Source of the DNA: Serilophus lunatus | Taxonomy: Eukaryota > Chordata > Aves > Passeriformes > Eurylaimidae | Assembly (NCBI GenBank): GCA_013399895.1 | Contig: VXBA01000674.1 | Span: forward strand, 62,931 to 126,930 | Direction: 5' to 3' | DNA length: 64,000 bases | Shown: positions 36,552 to 48,500 of the stretch, piece by piece | Layout: every line of letters begins with the position of its first letter | Position numbering within the stretch: position 1 is the first letter of the stretch | The notes under the pieces: model-generated | Told to the model about the DNA's origin: nothing | Databases searched by the model: none | The model's input: the letters and a program-made list of their open reading frames with translations, nothing else | Position numbers and translations under genes: made by a program

Positions 36552-36618
36552 GTAAGTGATCTCTCCCTGCCCTTATCTTGACCCATGACCCTTTCATTAT
36601 ACTTTCTCTCCCCCGCAG
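36552..36618 (+). other. Intron-like splice-signal pair inside the LTR
   Basis: A canonical donor GTAAGT (36552-36557, preceded by AAGTG) is followed by a TTGAC branch-like motif, a pyrimidine tract TTTCTCTCCCCC and the acceptor CAG at 36616-36618. The implied intron is 67 bp, near the lower limit for vertebrates. It lies in the U5 part, downstream of the AATAAA. Splicing is an inference from motifs alone. Confidence 0.4.
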
Positions 36619-36692
36619 AGCTGAGGAGGGCAGTGATAAAGCATCTTTGGTGGGCACCCAGCATCCAGCCAGGGTTAACCCACCACAAATCT

Positions 36693-38299
36693 TTTGTCAC
36701 CTTCAGGAATATAATTTTTAAGTCTTTTTTTTTTGTTAATAGAGTTTTCTTTTGGCAACTGTTGTTTTCCTGGCTTATTATAAGTGCCTTTAAAATGTTT
36801 CCATTAATTAAGGCTGCTTTTATGGGCTACATCCATTTAGTAAAATTACTGAAAGAAGTGCTGCCGACACATCTGCCATTGACTTCTGTTTGCCTGAGCA
36901 TTTTATACCCCTGTGAATAGCACAGTGGGGAGAGCAAGCCTGCAAAAGAGAATGATAGAAAGTGGTGAATTCTGTCCAGTAAAACATGGAGGTCAGGAGA
37001 GACTCAGCTGATTACATACTCATGTTTTCCAGGATTTCATGAGGAGAATGGAAAGTTAGTTAAGCTCCAGTTACAACAGAATAGCTCTCTTAAAACATAC
37101 TAATTGAAATACTCAGAAAATAAAAATGCATAAAATATGAGTGTGAATATATGAAATTGTGTTTTGTGGGAGCACACAAGGAGGTTGATCTGATCATCTC
37201 AGTATTAACTTACAGAGGTTTTTATACACCCTCAGCTGAAAGCATTACTAGCCAGATTATAATTATAATTACCTTGGCTTCATCTCAGTGTTTATCTGCC
37301 ATGACACCCACCCAGCCACCTGCCTGCTATTAATTCATTCAACACTAACTTCATCTTTTTTCCTTTTATCTTGTTTTTTTCCTGTTATCCTTACTTTCAA
37401 AAATGTGTCCATTATTAGAAACAAACTAACACAATATTTGTTTGTCCATGACATCATGTGTTCCTTTGTTTAAAAAAAAGAGAAAAAACCAACCCAGAAT
37501 TCTTCAGATTATAAAAATAACCTGTTTGTATTTTATAGTGAAAACTGGAAAGATCTGGCATTTGACTCAAAACCTCAGAACAGCTGATAATCTTCTTTAA
37601 ATTGATTTTTTTTTTCATCCTCAAAAAACTGCCAGATATTCAAATAAGAGGAAATTCATGACATAGGGCAGTAAGCATGATACACAGCTGGCTTGTAGGA
37701 TTCCACTGTGGGTGCAATACTACATGAGTCCTGGATATTTGTTACTGGTGTTGCTCTTGAGGTGCTGAAGTTTTTTATTTGCTCTGACAGAACACTGACT
37801 GTCCTATTCTCCTATAAAATGATGCTTTAAAAAATGATAAGACAGGAAAATCTTGAAAGAACAGCCATTCCCACTGTGCTTAAAGCCTTAGAAAGACTTA
37901 ACACTGAAGTCTGATATGCCGTTTGTGGGACAGAAAGCACTTCTGCCCCATATGCCAGGGATTGTGAACTGGTGCTGTTAAGTGAATGTCCTTTTGGATG
38001 TTTAGTGAGTGGTAGATTGAAGAGCACATGTGTTAGAGGAAGCTAATTATAATAATGGTTTGGGGTCAGGTAAACGCTTCACTATTTAGCTGACCCAACC
38101 ACTGTTTATTATACTCCTTGTGTCAAAGCATTTTTAAAGAGTGAAAATTAGCAAATAATTAATTTAATTTCAGGAGTTAATGCCACCATAAAGGAAAAAA
38201 AAAAGCCCAAGGTTTATACTGAATAGTGAGGTTTCTAGAAGAGAGAATTATAAAAATGGAAGTGAAGAATCTTTAAAAGCAGCTTTGAACTGAATGATG
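36693..38299. other. Unique AT-rich non-coding DNA
   Basis: No gene is recognised. The longest frame (36585-36920, plus, 111 codons) starts inside the LTR and runs out of it, so it is a chance frame. The segment 36770-36900 has a conserved-looking composition (CATTAATTAAGGCTGC) but nothing identifiable. Confidence 0.45.
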
Positions 38300-38420
38300 T
38301 AAAGGTCTGATTCTGCAATCATTCGTCAAGCCTCAGTTCATCTAACTGTGCTTAAGTATCTGGTCAAGTCTTGTTCAAATAGAAAGCATGTGTTTAAATG
38401 CCTTCTGCACTGGAGTCTTA
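38300..38420 (+). repeat. Ancient sauropsid repeat fragment
   Basis: 'GGTCTGATTCTGCAATCATT', then 'AACTGTGCTTAAGTATCTGG' and 'GCATGTGTTTAAATGCC' then TTCTGCACTGGAGTC follow an old repeat (cctgatcctgcaa…cttaagcatgtgcttaaatgctttgctgaatcgggg). The same family as 35205-35280 is likely. It is degraded. Confidence 0.45.
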
Positions 38421-40927
38421 GACCTTGCTCAAGCAACATTTCAGACTTCTCTGAGCCTACTTCCCTGGGGAAATCTGTTAGGGTGAAGGTCTAATTGCCT
38501 GTATTCTTGTCTTTTCTGTTGATGCTCCTTTTATCAGTGGCATTTCTGCCCTCTGTTAGTTACAAGTCTGGAAATTTCAGAATATAAGATACCACCCAGA
38601 CCTCTGTACAGGTGTTGGGGGCACAGTTCAAGCAAGCAAATGAATTAAAGGGAAATTTGAGGTGTATTATTGCTTATTATGTTTTTCAGCTCCCCAAAGT
38701 ATGCAAGGTGCTCTGTAGAATTGGTTCCTGACCCGTTTCAGCCAATGGATTTTTCCTTTAGCATAATTCACAAAGACACAGCAACCTCTCGAATATATGG
38801 AGACAATAATTTGCATTTTTACAGTCATTTTAATGTGAAGACTTTAAGTACTTTAGGACCTACTGGGGCTGGAGATTTCCCCATCATTCCTACTTTCTAT
38901 CTTTTTCTTCTGATATTGCCTTTCCCATCTTTCCTCCCCTCTATTCTTTTATTCTTAAAGGAGGTCATTAAGCTAAGGCACACTTTGCCTGCGTCCTGGA
39001 TGATTTCTTTGCTTTCACTCCAAACTCTTTTCCCCCGAAGGCCAGAAGAGATCCCTAGTGTGTCCTAGCTGGATCTCCAATCTGAGTGATTGAAGATCCA
39101 GGGCTCCAAAGCCTGCTGCAGGCTGCAGCTGCTGAACAGTTTTATACAGTTTAAGGAGCTAGCCCTAGGAGATGCAAAAAATCTGTGTCAGAGCTTAGAA
39201 AACTACCCAGATGTCTTAGATGTTCTTCCTCAGAGTTAGACATTAAATGGCTTTCACTCAATGCACAATCAATGATTGCTGGGATTTTTATTTCACCTTT
39301 TAAAATTATGGACCACTGCATACAGGGGTCTTAATTTTTGTAATGATAAATTCAAGAAATATTTTAATAGTGTGTAATTATCAGAACACAGCTATCAGTC
39401 TGAAACTTTTATCCAGCCCTGTGCTGATTTGGCACCATGTGGCTAGCCTGGCTCTGTCTTCAAAGTCATCTTTTGTGTTAGATAGCAACTGCTGCAAGAG
39501 AGGTATGTACAGCTACAGCTTTCACCAAGTCATCGACAGCTCCGAGACTGGTGACTGAGGGGGTAATGCATAGATCTTATGATCTTCCTCATCTCATTGA
39601 AAAAGGTCACAGAAGTCATCAGACTGACTACAGAACATTCTCTAAGAGCAATGCACCTTTTGTGCTGCAGAGCTGCTACTGTTTTCGAAGCTCTGGTCCA
39701 TGCAGAACACAAATCTGTCTTTAGCATGTGTCTCAATGCATCAGAAATGTCCTCAGGGGACAGGGAGAGGCTTCCTGTTCAGTGCAGTATTTCAACAAAA
39801 TATTCTAAATTAGAGTAATATTAAACAGACAAGGAAAGCCATAGCTTGATCTTGTTCCTTCTTTCCAAAAGCAAGTCAAGGACAAACTAAGGCATGGAGA
39901 TCCTTGACTGTAGTCAACAAATTTTATTTTTTCTCATAAAGAGGTAGTAATAAGAAAAAGACTGACATACTGGATGCCTATGGTTTCTTTCTACATTGCA
40001 AAACTCATGAGTTTAAAACAGGCTGGGAAAAATGATGCTATAGGGACAGGACAGAATACCATGGACTGTGTGTTTTAGAGGAGAGTTTTGAATGTCCTCT
40101 GCCCCATGTCCTCTGCTTCTGCCCCATGAGCCTTGCATGAAATCTGTGCCTGTAAAATGTTCAGCCTGTGCAATGTATAATGATTATTATACAGTATATA
40201 ATACCCTTATTAATGTAGTGTGTGCAAAACAGTCACCTGCCTAACAGACAAATATCCCATTATACACTTGATAGGGATAGAAAATGACCCTTCATATCAC
40301 ATATGGGAATTACCAACGGAAAAGCTGCTAAAAATATACAGATGTGTTCACAGAGTATTGTCTTCTGCACTATCAGAGAATATTTTTGAATCACAAATAT
40401 TTTCATGTTCATTTGTGCCCTTTGGAAACACCTGATGAAGAGATCAATCCTCATGTTCTATGTCTCACGGTAGGTCTGCTAGCAAAGGTCCTTGCCACAA
40501 ACAAGTATTTTGCCTTCAGACACTGCCAGTGAATAAATCACAGTCCTGCGTATCACCCAGCACTGCATTCAAAAGAGAGGAGTGAGCTTCATAAAGGCCT
40601 GATCCTGTAATGACATCTCATACTAATCAGTGAGTGACCATCAAGAATGACTGTTTATTTTAGTAATTTTTTCTCTTAATCACTGAATGAACACCATGAA
40701 GACTTAATGAGGCTGAGCTTTGTTACTTGGCTTGTCTGATCATCAATATGTGTATACTCAGAGGTGTGAATAAATATGGGAGGAAAAAAAACCACAACAC
40801 CAAACAAATGATATTTAATGCCGAAAACATGCTCACTATTTTTTAGATACAGCACAATGAACTTTCTATACAGACTTTAAAATTAATTTAATATCTGATA
40901 TCTATTTACATAACAGCCAGAAAACCA
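38421..40927. other. Unique non-coding DNA
   Basis: No gene is recognised. The longest frame (38670-39068, plus, 132 codons) has a hydrophobic, phenylalanine-rich stretch but no start context, domain or homolog I can name. A short GC-rich palindromic patch (CCTGCTGCAGGCTGCAGC) lies at about 39111-39128. A faint relative of the 38300 repeat may begin at 40595 ('GGCCTGATCCTGTAATGAC'). Confidence 0.45.
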
Positions 40928-40947
40928 CCCCCCCCCCCCCCCCCCCC
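40928..40947. repeat. C20 homopolymer
   Basis: Twenty uninterrupted C after AAAACCA and before AAACAAT. Long C/G runs are rare in vertebrate DNA and error-prone to sequence, so the exact length should not be trusted. Confidence 0.9.
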
Positions 40948-41087
40948 AAACAATACCTGACTTCTTTGGCTTTTCCACAGGCTCAAAATGTTATTATGGG
41001 TACATCACCTTCTCATTCAATGATTCATTATTAGTTTAATATTTACTTCCACTTTTTGAACGGTTTCTCATTTGTATCATGAACTTT

Positions 41088-41673
41088 GTATCAGGAATAG
41101 CATCAACAGCAGGAGTAGGGAAGTTATTCTTCCCCTGTACTTGGCATTGGTCAGGCCCCACCTTGAGTGCTGTGTCCTGTTCTGGGTCCCTCAGTTTAAG
41201 AAAAATGTTGAGTTGGTGGAATGTGTCCAGAGAAGGGCAACGAGGATGGTGAAAGGGCTGGAGTACAAGCCCTATGGGGAATGACTGAGGGAGCTGGGAT
41301 TGTTCAGCCTGGAGAAGAGGAGGCTCAGGAGAGACCCTATTGCTCTCTACAACTACCTGAAAGGAGGTTGTAGCCAGGCAGGGGTCGGTCTCTTCTCTCA
41401 GGCTCCCGGTGACAGGACGAGAGAACACAGTCTTAGGCTGTGTCAAGGAGGCTTAGTTTGGAGAGAGTGATTTCCCATTGGAATGGGCTTCCCAGGGAGG
41501 TGGTGGAGTCACTGTCCCTGGATGTGTTTGAGGAAAGGTTGGCTGGCGTACTTAGTGACATGGTTTAGATGATGGATTGGTGTTGGGTAGGTTGATAAGT
41601 TAGGTGATAGGTTTGACTTGATGATCTCTACAGCCTTTTCCAACCTTGTTAATTCTGTGTAACTTCTGGGAAA
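41088..41673 (+). repeat. CR1 LINE, 5'-truncated, with flanking direct repeat
   Basis: The copy carries the C-terminal part of the CR1 reverse transcriptase ORF, then the 3' UTR. Readable motifs are L-P-L-Y-L-A-L-V-R-P-H-L-E-C-C (about 41130-41173), V-Q-R-R-A-T-R-M-V-K-G-L-E, an in-frame TGA at 41282 where Gln or Arg is expected, then L-G-L-F-S-L-E-K-R-R-L-R. The 3' end reads 'TTTTCCAACCTTGTTAATTC' then TGTG. CATGAACTTT occurs on both sides (41078-41087 and 41674-41683), a candidate 10-bp target duplication. The element is a dead fragment. Confidence 0.92.
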
Positions 41674-41683
41674 CATGAACTTT

Positions 41684-44600
41684 TTCTTGTCATGGTATTG
41701 GAAGATATTCCAGATGCACAGTCAAGAGATGCACAATCTAGTATGAACTTTCAGATATGACTAGAGTAGAAACAAATAATAGTGAACAATTCTTAGCTAT
41801 TGTTTTATGCTGTGGGAAAATGTACATTAAAAAATCATGCTGAACTGCCATGTTAAACCACTAGAAATTGATCCAGATTAAGTTCTTCAAATCAAGATAA
41901 AATAAGGCTGTTGCTGGTTACTTCTTAATTAACTAAATGAAGCATACACAGCTGATAAAATCTAACTTTTTCAAGGAAAAATGCCTGGACTTTTATGGAT
42001 ACCAATAAAATGAATGCTGTCTGGAAATATTCATTAACCAAGGGAAGATGTCTGTAGAGGCTATGGTTCAGAAAGTTGGTGGATTTACTGGCACAGGCAC
42101 AGAGGATTGTATAATAAACTGAGTGGAGCTGGTAAAAGAAAAGAGGCATTTCTTCAGTGTGAATATGTTTTATTAAATCAGCAGTAAATTGCACAGACTT
42201 TTATTGTTTCTGATTTACATTAGCCAAGGTCTGTCTGATGCTAATGGATCTACCCATTCATTTTTAGAACAGTAGGATTGGTTTACTATTCCTCACAAAC
42301 TGAAGGGCAGATAAGTAAAATGTAGTTGAATGCCTACTGTGCATGTGGGAAAGTGAAGAAAAGCATTTGCAAACCAGCAAAATCTCAGGTATGTCTAATA
42401 CCCTTTTCTCCTATTTGTGATTATATGGTTAAACAAGAAAAATGGAAACCCTTACCTTTTCAGCTGTGGTTCATTCCCACCCTGACAGTGCTCTCCTTGC
42501 TGTTTTGAAATATCTTCATACTGTGGCAGGTTGAGGAGGAGGCAAGGAAGGAAGAAAGAAAGAAAGGCTGAAGTTTCTGGAGAATGAGAAAGATCAGCAG
42601 AGGGAGAAAAATGGCAGCATGGTCAAGAGAATAGTTAGGTACATACACTCTGATGTCACTTCAGAGCCTTATATGCTCCTGCTCTTCGGTCAGACTATGA
42701 GGGGGCTGGTGGCCTCCCCTATACTGGCTGCTTTTTAGAAACTCCCACGGTGCCCAGGGGCAGGGCGATGACTAGAGGTATCTCTCTATGACATACATGC
42801 TCTAGCAACTATTTCTAGCTTTTTTTGCTTCTTTCTTGCTCACAGAACCCCTTTTTCTTTGCAGAGAGTTCAACATTTTAATTTCATTTTCTAGTTTTGT
42901 TGACTGTAAGATAAGCCAGCAGCAGAGCCAGAATGAAAATCAACATCCTGTGAATTTTATCACAAGCACCTTCAGTGTCTCTTGTTGCTTCCCAGTTGGT
43001 TAAGATGCTGGTTCATGCTTCCTTGTGTGGACCAGGTTATGTTAGAGATCAAGAATGGTGTGGACCCTGAAGTCTTCAGTACTTTCAATTATCTAGCGAC
43101 TCATGTTTCATGGAAAAAAGGCAGATTGGCATTCTGTCATGTGACCAACCATTTTCTCTACAAATATAATGAAAAAGGGCTAGAAAAAGCTCTAGAATAT
43201 CAGGCAAATTCAAAGTATGGGTTAACGATCACAAATACAAGTGGTGTGCTTATTGTTTTAGATACATCTAAAGATATGTCTAAAGATACAAAGATCCCAC
43301 AGTAAATATGCATGCAAAAGGCATATAGGTACTGGGATAGAAAGAAAACAATGTCAATTAATTAATTTATTTCCTAATTAACTAATTAATTTAATTGACT
43401 TTATTTTTTTTATCTCCCTCTCCTATTTTACCTTCTCTTGGACAATATCTGACAGAATTTATGGACCATGAAGAAACTAAAAGTACATTTTGCATTGGAT
43501 GACAAAAGGCTTGCATGAAATATGCAGGACTGTGAAGCAGTTACATGAATGTTAAAAAATTCCCCCAGTTCTTACTTGGGGGAAATTTTGCACCTAGGCT
43601 GTCAAATAATCATTTAAAATCATATGTTATCCTTTTGGTGGCAAAGTGGGGGCTAGTTCAGCTTAAGCTTTGCATCACACAAACAGGAATGTCATGCATC
43701 CAAAAAAAGGGAGAAAATGGTAACACCTCAGCATTGAAAAACTGTTTGGCTATTTCTTTTGCAACTCCATAGCTGTTCTACTATCTGTAATGGGACTGCT
43801 AAGACGAATACTTGTTTTAGTCAGGGTGGATAAACATAGATGACAATTGAATAATATTTTGAAAAAGTAGAGAGAATGTTTTAGCCACTACAGCAGGGCA
43901 GATTTAGGATTTGCTACTGAAATTGTACTGTATGCATGAATAACTGCTCCTTTGGTGTGACTTGGTAGCGGTTTAGCTCTGATAACCCTAATATTTACAG
44001 TTCAGAGCCTTTCTGGGATCCATTATTTTTATACTGGAATATTCAAAACTTCTGGAATAACCACAGGCATAAGACATACTCTTTAGACTGTCTACAGCTG
44101 GTGTCCATTTTGGTGGCTGTGACTCCTGTTTCTCACTGAGTGAACTGATGCTCAAGATGTAACAGCAGTAAGCAATGATACCTCACCATATTTGAAAGAA
44201 TTTTTTGTAAAGACCCTACAAATATGACTAACTATATTTTGACATGAAGAACTGAAACCATAGAAATGTCTTATTCAGTTTTCTCCGGTCATTTCTCCAA
44301 ACTACTGATTTAAGAAGAAAAGGTTATCCTTCTTTGCTCTCCTCAGCCTCTGAGGAATTCATATTCATTTTTAGTTAATAGCTGAAGCACCAGTGCAAAT
44401 GCGAGTTGTGTCCCTGCATCCATTAGGATATAAATACCTGTCCTTTCTCCCTTCTAGGAGTCACTCTAATTTCATAAAGGCAATGGCAAATTTAACATCC
44501 AAGGTGTCATGAGTGGAAGACTAAACATGGGCATAGAAAAGTCTTACAGTCCCGCTTTCAATAAAAGTTTATTTTCTGATATTTTTGTCATGTAGCTGAA

Positions 44601-45494
44601 AACAAAACGAATTGCATCTCTGCCATTGGAACAGAAGACACACAGAGCAGGACACAGCTCACTGGCAAACTATTTCTTCTCGCTTCAGACTCTTCATCCT
44701 AGCTGGAAACAAAAAAGAAATCACAAAATACTTGCAGAAAATTGGAAGAGCTTCCAAATCCATATATACCAAGGTATCTTGGCCAGAGTATTCCTGCAGC
44801 CCAAGTTTTGTTTGGGTGAAATATCCCACTAAAAGTCACAGATAAGGTTTCCAGTGGGATTTCTTTGGCACCTTTTTCTTTGGCAACTTGAGCCCACTTG
44901 ACCTCTTGGAAAGGTGAGACATTTTGGATGATGATGTTATTTCCAATTAAGCAAAATAATCCTATTCTGTGCTTTTAAATCTTTGCTTCTTAGTGAAACT
45001 CTTGAATGATTCTCTTTCTTCTCTCAGAGGGAAGGTGTTCTTGTTCCCTGAACATGAAACAACCATGATGGTCTGAGGAAGATAAGCTCACATAGGTATA
45101 TTGAGACACAAATATATCTCTTATTAGGACAACTGACTTTGAAAGACAGTTGGGCTTTCAGCAACAAATCAGATCACCGATGTCTTAGGCCATGACTGGA
45201 ACTTTTGGCTGTTGCAACTTTGCACTCCAGTATAGGATGCAACTGGATTATTTAGGTGCTGCTGTGTTTTCAGTGTGGTATGGAGAGGGCCTCCCTGCCA
45301 GAAACTGAAGAGGTCTTGCTATTAACTGCTTTATTCTCAGGCCAGGGGGTCTGCAAGCTCCTCAGGGCTGTCCTGCCAAGTGGCTTTTCCTTTATTTTTT
45401 CCCCATGCAATTCTATAAAGCACAGATCTTCTCAGACTCCAGTGCTGACACCACTAACTCTTTGGTTGTGTCTGTAGCCACTTTGTTATTCTTT

Positions 45495-45498
<4 letters not shown>
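41684..45498. other. Unique non-coding DNA
   Basis: No gene is recognised with confidence. A plus-strand frame of 107 codons (42982-43305) has fairly coding-like composition but no identifiable family (see findings). A GAAA-rich patch lies at 42545-42567, and an AT-rich palindromic tract of TTAATTAA type at 43358-43400. A short near-duplicate (AAAGATATGTCTAAAGATAC) sits at about 43270-43290. Confidence 0.45.

Positions 45499-45525
<27 letters not shown>
45499..45525. repeat. (AT)n microsatellite
   Basis: An uninterrupted alternating AT run of about 27 bases following TTTATAC. Confidence 0.92.
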
Positions 45526-48500
45526 CCATTATCTCTGTTGTTTTCAAAACTTCTTTAAGAATTGCTATAAACACTATGTGAACTCAGCATAATTTTTTTG
45601 ATGCAGGACTGACTACAGTTCTACAATTTTATGCAAGAAACTCAGATTACTATTACATTTCACATTGACTACCATATTGCTCTCTACTGATCCACAATTA
45701 GATACCTGCCCATAACTAATAAATATAATTAACCGTTAGTCCTTTGTCTCCTTAATTGGTTAATTAATTTCTTGTTGAGAAAATCTAAACGCTTTAAATT
45801 TTTTTTAAAGAAAAAAATCTTTTTGCCTTTTCAGATACTGTAGCCATCAACTATTAGCAAACAAACTATCCCTCAAAACCAGAAGAATTTGCTTTAGTTA
45901 TCAACACACATTTGAAAATAATTGGGACTGAAATATCCTCCTTAATTCGTACTTTTAGGGATATATCTACATCTTGACCTCACCATACCTTTTTCTATAT
46001 TGAGCTAGTTTTGATGTTTCAATAGGCACAATATTACAACTTCACACTGTGGCATAATATTTTGCCTTCAAATTCATACACATAGGCAACACAAGGTACT
46101 GTTTATTATCTTCCATGTGTAAGAACAAGTGCAATGTAAGATAAAACTGGAAGCAAAAGGCTTAGGTAATAAAATATGTTTTCTTCCTTCTGTGTTTTTC
46201 CTGATGAAGTTACAGGAAAAATATACAAGTTGTTTGTTGATTAGGTTTCCAAGATGCCAATATGTACAGTAGAGAAAAAATAAATAAATCAAATTTCTGA
46301 CGGATGCAGAAAGAGAGAGCTCTGAGGCAAACTCTGGCTACCCAGGGTATTTAAAAAATTTTCCTCTTGCTATACCCAAAAGAAGATTCAGTCTCGATGT
46401 CCAAGAAAATAAACAGTTCTGTCAACTTGCCAAATATCAGAGCTTGTCTTGGAGATTTTATGAGATTCATATAGCTGAAATTCAGATTATTTTTTTATCA
46501 TAGATACTGGAGTGAAACAATACAGTTGTGGAAGAAAGGTAACATTGCATTTCACAAAGCAAGTGTTTTTAACATATGGCAGCTGATTAACATGAGATTT
46601 TCTAGTGATGCTTGAAGCATGCTTGAGCAAACATGTCTTGCTTCTTATTTCATCCCCTTGATTCCCCTTATTTCATCCTCTTGGTTTGTGCTCTTTCCTG
46701 TCTTCCAGTCCCTTCCCAAATATCCTTTCCTTCCAATTAACTGCCAGAGAAAATTCCAGTCCAGATATAATTGCCTAAGTATGTGTGAATCATCTGAATG
46801 TATGGGGGATGTGATGCAGAAATGGAGATAAGGTGAATTTGATACTCACCTGCGTGAGAAATAGTCCCAGCACTGCCATGATGCATGACTTGGCCATCTC
46901 TTGGCCAGCTGTATGCATACATGGAATAGTAGGCTTGGAGATGGTAAGTTGCCATAACATGTCCATTGTTGCTAGTCTGTGCTGGGCAGGGATGTGCTGT
47001 TGACTTGGAGTGGTAGTAGGATCTCCACTACTATTGGGTGAAGCCCACTCAGCTCGAGTTGTCTGACCCTGTACATGTAGCATGGTCCAGGGACCTTCCA
47101 CATGCCCACCCCAATCCTATTTGCCTCAACTAATGTCCTAGTAAGGCCATAATTGTACTGATTGTGTTTTAAAACTCAGTTTTGAGGAGGTGTTCCTGGT
47201 TCTATCACAAAATCTCATAAATTAAACTGAAATCAGTCACATTTATGACTGGTTGTTAAAAAGCTGTAAGTGTTATGAATTTATGACACTGTGCTCATGT
47301 TCAGCTGTTCACTGCTTCTGCTTCTAGGTCTTTTTGTCTTATGTGGGATAAAATTTATATTTGTGGGTGAGATCATCATAAATCTTTTATGTACCACAAG
47401 GGCAATTTTAAATGTTTGCAGGCATGGAGAAATGTGCCCATGAGATATCAAGTATATTTCATGGGTTATGGCTTCATAGAGCTGACAAAAAAAGAGCTTT
47501 GCAACTAGTATACACTCACACACCTTCTTAAGTTTACACGCTTGACCTTTCAAAGCTGGTAGACAGCATGAAATGTACAATTTAGGAAATAAAATGCTAC
47601 ATGGTTCATACTGTACTAGGATACCAGTTTGTCATGCTAATTTTCTTTTTAGCAAAAAACACCTTCTCAGAAGACTTGCCCATGCAATGCTTCTTCTTGC
47701 TTCCAATGGCAATTGGACAGGTTCCACAAGACTTAATGTAGCTTATGTACACCTCTGCATAAATCAGTGATTAAACAGAGGCCATTAATGATGAATGTGT
47801 GGCTCACAATTGATGAAAACTTAATGCTGAGTTCAATAGCCTTCAAATTGAGCTTCCCTATCACAGTTTTTAGAGCTTATGTATTCAAAGGTACAGAGAA
47901 ATATTGTTTACAAAAAAATATTTTTTTTTGTGATGGAAAGACACTGCTAGAACTGTGTGACCTGTTAATAGATGACAAACTGTGAGCTAGGTTTTCTGTG
48001 TGGCATTAATTTAAAAGAGCACTTGCAAAAAATATTCTTTGATGGGAAGCACAGTGTGTTGAGAGCTGGGAAGCCTGGGGTTTCCTAGTTTTGTAGTAGG
48101 TCTACCACAACAAATAGCTTCACTTCTATGTGGCTTACCTAGGCATATATTTACCAGGGGAATAGAGGTTGTAGGGGCTTCCTATCCTCACTCTCTTTGC
48201 CCCAGTTGCCAATTACATACTATGCAGATGCAAGCTTCCTGGTCTGTATCCCAGCCTGCAACCATTTACCATGTCAAACAGAGCTGGGAAGAGCCATCCT
48301 CTACAACACATCTCCTTAGTGTTAGGGACGTGCGTCTGGGACATGATTGAGCATGAGCATCTACAGAATGCATCTACATTGGCTCCATCCTGTTATTCAC
48401 CTCACTTGCCCATTTTAGACAAAAAAGCTACTTAAAACTGAGACTATCCCTCACTGTATGTATGTTACTGCTTTTGGTATCCACTGTAAATAGAAAGAGG

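Larger units (their letters stand above)
35630..36687 (+). mobile_element. Solo LTR (ERVL-type) with 5-bp target duplication
   Basis: A 1,058-bp element starting TGTATTGGGTTTGCATGGC and ending CCAGGGTTAACCCACCACA. It has TG…CA ends and is flanked by a perfect AATCT direct repeat (35625-35629 and 36688-36692). It is GC-richer than its surroundings and has AATAAA at 36497-36502. No gag, pol or env lies beside it, so it is a solo LTR left by LTR-LTR recombination. The 5-bp duplication fits ERVL-type integration. From memory the sequence matches an abundant avian LTR family. Open frames inside (up to 145 codons, 36002-36439) arise from the internal roughly 50-bp repeats and are unlikely to be genes. 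Confidence 0.9.

Noticed and set aside
38670..39068. 132-codon plus-strand frame with a hydrophobic stretch
   Set aside because: The hydrophobic part comes from a T/C-rich tract. There is no start context or family similarity.
41036..41446. 136-codon minus-strand frame
   Set aside because: It is the antisense of the CR1 reverse transcriptase end on the plus strand, not a gene.
48040..48100. Ancient SINE fragment
   Set aside because: Only one block resembles a SINE consensus, and no second block in the right order supports it.
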